The notes under the pieces: generated by a model
Told to the model about the DNA's origin: nothing
Seen by the model: only the letters and a program-made list of their open reading frames with translations
The model's database searches: none
Origin: Laburnicola sp. R22_1
Lineage: Eukaryota > Ascomycota > Dothideomycetes > Pleosporales > Didymosphaeriaceae
Direction: 5' to 3'
Assembly: GCA_014281115.1 (NCBI GenBank)
Contig: JACONQ010000007.1
Span: forward strand, 1,798,001 to 1,862,000
DNA length: 64,000 nucleotides
Part shown: piece by piece, positions 59,092 through 64,000 of the stretch
Numbering within the stretch: position 1 is the first letter of the stretch
Layout: each line of letters opens with the position of its first letter
Position numbers and translations under genes: made by a program

Positions 59092-61171
59092 CCATGGGTG
59101 CGGGGTCAATGCGCGCCGAGCCTCAATGCGCGCTCAACACCAAACCAGCTCAGCTAAACTTGAAGCTGCAGAGCTCCCTACAATTGCTATTATTATAAGA
59201 ATTTCTGGTGATGAGGTCTATAAATCTTAATAATTAATTATAGCTATAAAAATCTACTCGGAGTTCTAATATTCCGGCCCCGGCGCGACTGAGGCTGTAG
59301 AGGCTGTGATGCAGCACCTGAGGCCTCAGCAGCATCTATAGCCTTATTAATAAGCTTTTTTTCCCTTATGCCCTGCTTAGGTAGCCTTAATGCCTTTTTG
59401 CTACTTTCTTAGCTATTTTTATACAATTCTTGTAGTGTTGCTGAGCCCTGCGAGCCTGCTGCTTCTAGGCTCGCTCAGCTGCCTGATCCGCCTTTGCCTT
59501 CGCTCGAGCTGCCTGAGCCTCAGCCCTCGCAACGCGCTTCTCTTGGAGTAGTCTAGCCTTCAGCTACTAGCTGCTCTGCCTCGGCCTCTTTTTGCTGTAG
59601 ACGATCACGTGCCTCCTGCACCTTCCTTAGGGACCAGAAAACAGCACCCCCTGAGTACTCAGTAGGCTGGTTATCCAGCAAAGGCTTGCCACGCTTCCTA
59701 CGCCTCTTCTTATTGCCTAGTGCTGCTCTTAGTCCCTCATTTTTATGCTGTAGTAGCTGTTTTTGTACGGCAATTGAGTGCACTGTTCGGCTCAGCTTCT
59801 TTGCCTTATTACTATTCCCTATATCTACTGCAGCCTTTAGGAGCCGGTCGATTTTCCTCTAGTTAGACGCGCTGAGTACTAAGGTTGAGCTTTCTCTTAA
59901 TTCCCGCTTAGGTAGGCTGGTCTTAGTGAATCTCTTAAGTATAACCTCTGGGTTGAGTGGTGATATACCAGTAGCCTCAAAGGCCTTAATAATCAATGGC
60001 TTCCTAAACGAGCTAACCCAAGCCCTCCAGAATAGGCTAAAGAAGTCTCTTTTTGCGATTGACGATAGTCCCTGGCACCTGTGTAGGAAGGCTGAGAGCT
60101 CAGCTAAGTAGGCAGTGGAGAGAGGCTTAAACATAACAACGTCGAGCGGCTGTAGCGTATGCGTCGAATAAGGCGGAAATATAGCTAGGAGTATCCTATT
60201 CCGGTCACAGTAATTGATAAAATCCATAGTAAGGTGGGATCCATGGCCGTCAAGGATAAGTAGTCGGTAGGAGCGTCCAGCTTTCTCCTTAGTACAGCGA
60301 TCGAACACCTGCTTAAGCCACGCGAGGCCTATCTCGTTATTTGTCCAGCCAGAAGGCGATGAGGTGATAAAGGCTAAGTGTTCCTAAGGGTTGATTTCTT
60401 CAACCCAGCTTGATTGTAGGCTACCTGAGGCAGCCTGATAGATGAGGGCTGGATCTAGAGCCGATCCGTCGGCGCATATGCAGGCTAGGAGCGAAATCCA
60501 CTCACGGCTACCATCCTGAATAGCCTGCCTCACCTCCTTGCTCTCGTACAGCTGCCTACTAAAGATCCGCTTTGAGCGAGTAGTAATGCCTAGTAGGATG
60601 CCTTTTTCGTCCATATTGTACGTGTGCTGAGGCTCGATATCGTATTGGCTAATTTTCTGCTGTAGTAGGTCGAAATATAGGCTGTACTTTGTCTCTGAGT
60701 CGGCTTTGTGGCGATTGCTGTCCATTCCAGCTGTCCATCTTGAAACTAGATCAATGCTGTGTCGCTTGACGAACTGATCAACCCAGTACATGCTAACGCT
60801 CGTTTTGGCTATACAGGCTGCAAAGTTCTGGATCATTTGCTGTGTAGGTGGTAGGCCTCGCTGAGTGAGTTTTTTGATATAGCGTATAAGCTCCTGCTCC
60901 TGTTGAGGGCGAAGTTTTTGTTGGTTGATTCCCTCAGCTGTACGCGACTGCGTTACAGCCTGGTGTCTCTGGGTGAGCGTAGAGCGTACAACGCTATGCT
61001 CCTTCGCGATTTTTGTATAGTTGATAGAGTCTCTAGGTTCTTGCGATTGTATCGCTTCAAGCGCAGCCTCAATTGACCCCATATTGGTAGCGATAGGTGG
61101 TGTTGAAGCTTGAGGTGTTTTCGTGTTGAGCGCGCATTGAGGCTCGGCGCGCATTGACCCCGCACCCATGG
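59092..61171 (-). mobile_element. Pogo-like DNA transposon D4, nested in the right end of element A copy 2
   Basis: Inverted repeats start CCATGGGTGCGGGGTCAATG at 59092, with the complement ending at 61171. TA lies at 59090-59091 and 61172-61173. It contains internal subterminal repeats (two GCGCGC-type blocks). The length is 2080 bp. It landed inside the terminal repeat of element A, at its TATAATC segment. Confidence 0.93.
59244..61082 (-). pseudogene. D4 transposase
   Basis: The likely start is ATG 61082 (MGSIEAALEAIQSQEPRDSI). The longer ORF start at 61169 lies inside the inverted repeat and is unlikely. Domains are a psq HTH, CENP-B HTH (LPPTQQMIQNFAACIAK), YNMDEKGILLG, LLILDGHGSHLTMDF, LQPLDVVMFKPLSTAY and a basic coiled-coil C-terminus ending RRGRNIRTPSRFL. 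Lesions are TAG codons at 60384-60386 and 59859-59861 and a frame change around 59.55 kb. The N-terminal 233 residues are fully open. It is the closest relative of D1 and D2 in the window. Confidence 0.9.
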
Positions 61172-61173
61172 TA

Positions 61174-61875
61174 CCCTGCCGAGACAGTCAGTGCAACGCG
61201 ACAGTCAATGCAACACTTTTTACTAGGAAAATCAAGAAAAATAGAGATTTTTAAAGACTTATTACTCTATAACTATAATATATTATTAAAAACTTCTAAT
61301 ATATTTAATACTTTAAATTTTATTCTCTATATTACTAGAATTTTACTTCTTTTTAATATTATAGTTTTTAATTATTTATAAAAAACTAGTAAAATCTATA
61401 ATTTTAAAATTAAAAAGTAATAATTATTTAGTAAGGAAGTATAGTATATAGAGTATCTTTAATATAGAAGTTATTTAGATTTAAAATATAACTAAGTAGT
61501 TAGATTATATACTACTTTTTTTCTATATATTTTTAATATAGATAGATTAACTTATTAAATATATTATAAATCTAAATAACTTCTATATTAAAGATACTCT
61601 ATATACTATACTTCCTTACTAAATAATTATTACTTTTTAATTTTAAAATTATAGATTTTACTAGTTTTTATAAATAATTAAAAACTATAATATTAAAAAG
61701 AAGTAAAATTCTAGTAATATAGAGAATAAAATTTAAAGTATTAAATATATTAGAAGTTTTTAATAATATATTATAGTTATAGAGTAATAAGTCTTTAAAA
61801 ATCTCTATTTTTCTTGATTTTCCTAGTAAAAAGTGTTGCATTGACTGTCGCGTTGCACTGACTGTCTCGGCAGGG
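61174..61875. mobile_element. Foldback MITE: 702-bp near-perfect hairpin
   Basis: The left arm 61174-61483 and right arm 61567-61875 are inverted copies about 310 bp long with at most an indel or so, around an ~83-bp AT-rich loop. The ends read CCCTGCCGAGACAGTCAGTG and its complement. TA lies at 61172-61173 and 61876-61877. It has no coding capacity. It inserted at the TA between D4 and the remaining end of element A. Confidence 0.95.
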
Positions 61876-61887
61876 TAATCTAGGTTA

Positions 61888-62337
61888 CACGAATCTGCAC
61901 CTCTTCCTAGACGTGCACGATGTTAACAGGCTGCAAGCGTCCATTTGACCACAACAATACAGCTAGCGATGGAGAAATTCGCGTGGAGCGACAGAGGGCC
62001 GTTGTCACGGTGTTGCACATCGCGCATGCGGTCTCTGAGCGTGACGAACATTATCTTCGCCAACATGATCGTTCGCATCTCTTGTCCTCCCTCGAAAAGC
62101 GTCACGAGTCCTGCTGACACGGTCGTGCTTTGCGACACCACTGCTCAAGTAAATTTGACTCAAGTACGATGTAAATCTACGCGTGGAGACTGAAAGTGCC
62201 AACACTCTGGTGTACCAGAAAGCTCAGATTGCTGCTCGGTCCAACCTGACACCCCTACGTCCTTCACGCGCAGTCTTCAAGGGCCTGTCATCGTCTAAGA
62301 AATCATCTGCGTCCCTGTCTTCTTCGCAACACCGTTC
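61888..62337. other. Intergenic, no gene recognised
   Basis: Normal-composition sequence at the 3' side of the chromodomain gene. Short ORFs on both strands (for example 61923-62141 minus) lack recognisable domains. Confidence 0.4.
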
Positions 62338-63982
62338 CTAATAACCAAGCCTTCTTAGAGGACCTAGCGCGGCAGGATTAGCCTCGTGGAACTCACAGAG
62401 CTTAAGTGGGCTGTTTTTAAAGTTAGATGCGTTGTACCATTCCGGATTAGCCTCATATCTAACCCATTAGACCTAATACTTCAGATTCCCTTAACGCAGA
62501 CAGACTGCCAGGATCCGCTCTACCTCGTATTCGGTATCGTCACTTGTACTTCCCCGATTAAGCACCAACTTATCTGTGCTCTGCAACTCCTTAGAGTTAA
62601 TATAGCAGTTGTTCTTATCGTTTCCTGCGCCGTCGCTGCTACTTTCGGCGCTAGTGTCTTCACTACACCGCACCTCAGCATACGCGCGTGCCAGTACTTT
62701 CGAAGTAGGTCGAGGAGGACAGTGAGAAAGGTATCGAGTTCGCTGTTTTGGAGCGTGCGCGGCCTTCGATCTTTTGCTCGATGCGCTACTGTGCCTTTTG
62801 CGGCCTATAGCAGTAACCGAAGCATCGCGTTTCCGTTTTTGAACCAGCCACAGGCTGCTCATCTCTCGGTCGCGACTGTCTTCACCATTATGATCGCTGT
62901 GGTAGTGGTGAACACCTCCATTGCTTACGGATCTGAGCGGTGAATGTTCGCCTTGCTACTGTTAGGTACGGCAATCGCATTTGTAGATTGTGGGCGCTTA
63001 CCTTGATCACTCGCTGGCTCAGACCTCGGCGGCTGTTGTGGTTCGACCATTGAATGCTGGATGGCATGCAGAACGCTGCTGCTCCTTGATCTTAACAAGG
63101 AGAATTTGCGCCCCCTTTCACCTTCGTCATCATCACTACTCTCGTCGCCTACACCAGACACGTCCATATTAGTTCCGTTACGTCTCCGCCTTATGCTAGA
63201 GCCATGCTTACCTAGATCGATGACTTCACTCCTATCCAACCTCGGTGTAAGACCGCCCGTCGTATTCTGTGCGCTCGAGTCTGCCCTTCGCGAAAGGCAC
63301 TCGCCCCCCTCACCACCGTCGGCCATCGGATGCATCTGATGATCTTTAATGCTGAATGTGATGTCTGTGCATGTTAGACACAGCACAGATAAGTACACCA
63401 ATTCGAGTGGTCACTTGCCTTGGCTACTACGCTCAGCAGTATAATCTTCATTTGGGCTCTTAAGCGTCCCAAATGGAATTTCCCCAGCATATCCGTTCTG
63501 CTCGTAGTTGACGCTTCTCTCTCGGTGAGGGAGGGGCCAATCATCATTATGATCGGCGACACCACTCCGGTTATCACCATTAGCGCGGTCGCCATCGTCG
63601 CTGGTTTCATTATCAGATGCACCATCTATGCGCGAGTTGGCTATCGGGTGAGATCGATTCCACCGACTGCCAAAATCGTTGCTTTCTGTTCCACTGCCAC
63701 TGATCTTGTAGTCGGCTTCGTTGTCAGCTACATCTCTATTAGCTGTCATAGAATCCCAGAGAAAATACCAACATTACGTCGGCTATAGGGATGCCTACGG
63801 CCTACCTGAGCACGTCAATCGACGACTTCAACACTATGCGCCGCGTGTGCAAGTTCCTCTCCATCCCCCCTTACACTGTTCGAATCAGGCTCGATACCCA
63901 GAATATCATCGAAATTGGGGTACTTACTCGTCGTCACGAGAAAGGGCTTTCTTCGTTGGGAGTCCTCGTTTTGGAGGCCCAT
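62338..63982 (-). pseudogene. Chromodomain protein gene, stops within the chromodomain
   Basis: The multi-exon minus-strand gene has exons 63749(or earlier)-63415, 63351-62929 and 62875-62338. They are joined by a 63-bp intron (GTGACC...TTCAG, with CTAAC branch-like site) and a 53-bp intron (GTAAGC...GACAG), phases consistent. An upstream exon may start at ATG 63982 (MGLQNEDSQRRKPFLVTT). Most of the protein is disordered, rich in Ser, Asp and Arg. At the C-terminus it reads DDTEYEVERILAVCLR, a stop (62493-62491), GNLKY, a stop, V, a stop, WVRYEANPEWYNASNFKNSP and LKLCEFHEANP. All of this is one frame and matches a chromodomain (aromatic-cage methyl-lysine reader). Three stops in the domain indicate a pseudogene, or a gene ending before the domain. 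The upstream exons show no damage. Confidence 0.72.
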
Positions 63983-64000
63983 TATAAGGCACAAATTGGA

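Larger units (their letters stand above)
55405..61885 (-). mobile_element. Element A, copy 2, carrying three nested insertions
   Basis: The left end ACCTAGATTATAAGCGAG is at 55405, with TA at 55403-55404. The right end is split: its inner part stops at 59091 and its last bases (ATCTAGGT) reappear at 61878-61885, followed by TA. Removing elements C (56033-57872), D4 (59092-61171) and the MITE (61174-61875), with their TA duplications, leaves 1853 bp, one more than copy 1. Confidence 0.93.

Noticed and set aside
61082..61169. Upstream start of D4 transposase at 61169
   Set aside because: The added residues translate the terminal inverted repeat; the start at 61082 begins the conserved helix-turn-helix region.
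61154..61381. 75-codon plus-strand ORF
   Set aside because: It starts in the D4 inverted repeat and runs into the AT-rich hairpin arm; chance open frame.
62386..62943. 185-codon plus-strand ORF
   Set aside because: It is antisense to the chromodomain exon and spans a supported intron; no recognisable domain.
63420..63788. 122-codon plus-strand ORF with hydrophobic stretches resembling a membrane protein
   Set aside because: It is antisense to exon sequence of the chromodomain gene, whose frame is supported by two in-phase introns.
1..64000. tRNA or rRNA genes
   Set aside because: I looked for conserved tRNA arm patterns and rRNA segments and saw none I could support by eye.

Overview
The window comes from a filamentous ascomycete (Pezizomycotina). 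Short GT-AG introns of about 42-63 bases, HET-domain and NACHT/NB-ARC-type proteins and the transposon families support this. The chromovirus, the pogo/Fot1-like elements and the chromodomain-protein family suggest Dothideomycetes, but that is inference. Base composition switches sharply between normal-GC islands and very AT-rich, stop-riddled DNA. The changes look like C-to-T/G-to-A (CpA to TpA), the signature of repeat-induced point mutation (RIP). This is an accessory, repeat-dominated region with few intact genes.

Layout: 1-2.1 kb, decayed DNA and a three-copy 160-bp tandem repeat. 2.1-3.3 kb, an intact secreted GH16 glucanase gene. 3.3-18.6 kb, AT-rich decay holding a dead NLR-type gene with 42-aa TPR repeats (minus strand), split by a complete 8.4-kb Ty3/Gypsy chromovirus with a 5-bp target duplication. 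18.6-25 kb, nested pogo-like elements and a hAT element. 25-26.9 kb, a BTB/POZ gene. 27-42 kb, three pogo-like elements abutting at TA dinucleotides and interrupted by a Copia element, a Tad-like LINE and a 31-nt LINE 3' tail. 42.3-54.6 kb, the main gene island: an N-terminal fragment of a hydrolase-type NLR, a cytochrome P450, a full hydrolase/NB-ARC/TPR NLR, a broken histone-fold gene, a transposase fragment, and a HET/NB-ARC/TPR NLR with inactivating lesions. 55.4-61.9 kb, a second copy of the 18.6-kb element carrying three further insertions, including a 702-bp foldback MITE. 62.3-64 kb, a chromodomain-protein gene with stops in its chromodomain.

How it fits together: three NLR-type genes, or four with the dead TPR gene, lie within 50 kb and share either the same N-terminal hydrolase module or the same 126-bp (42-aa) TPR unit. 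In fungi such proteins act in heterokaryon incompatibility and non-self recognition, and they evolve by repeat-copy change and domain exchange. Here the cluster shows this in several states: intact, truncated, stop-interrupted and destroyed. The transposons give a relative order of events, because insertions can be traced inside one another by exact TA or longer duplications. All splice models and functions below are read from sequence alone.
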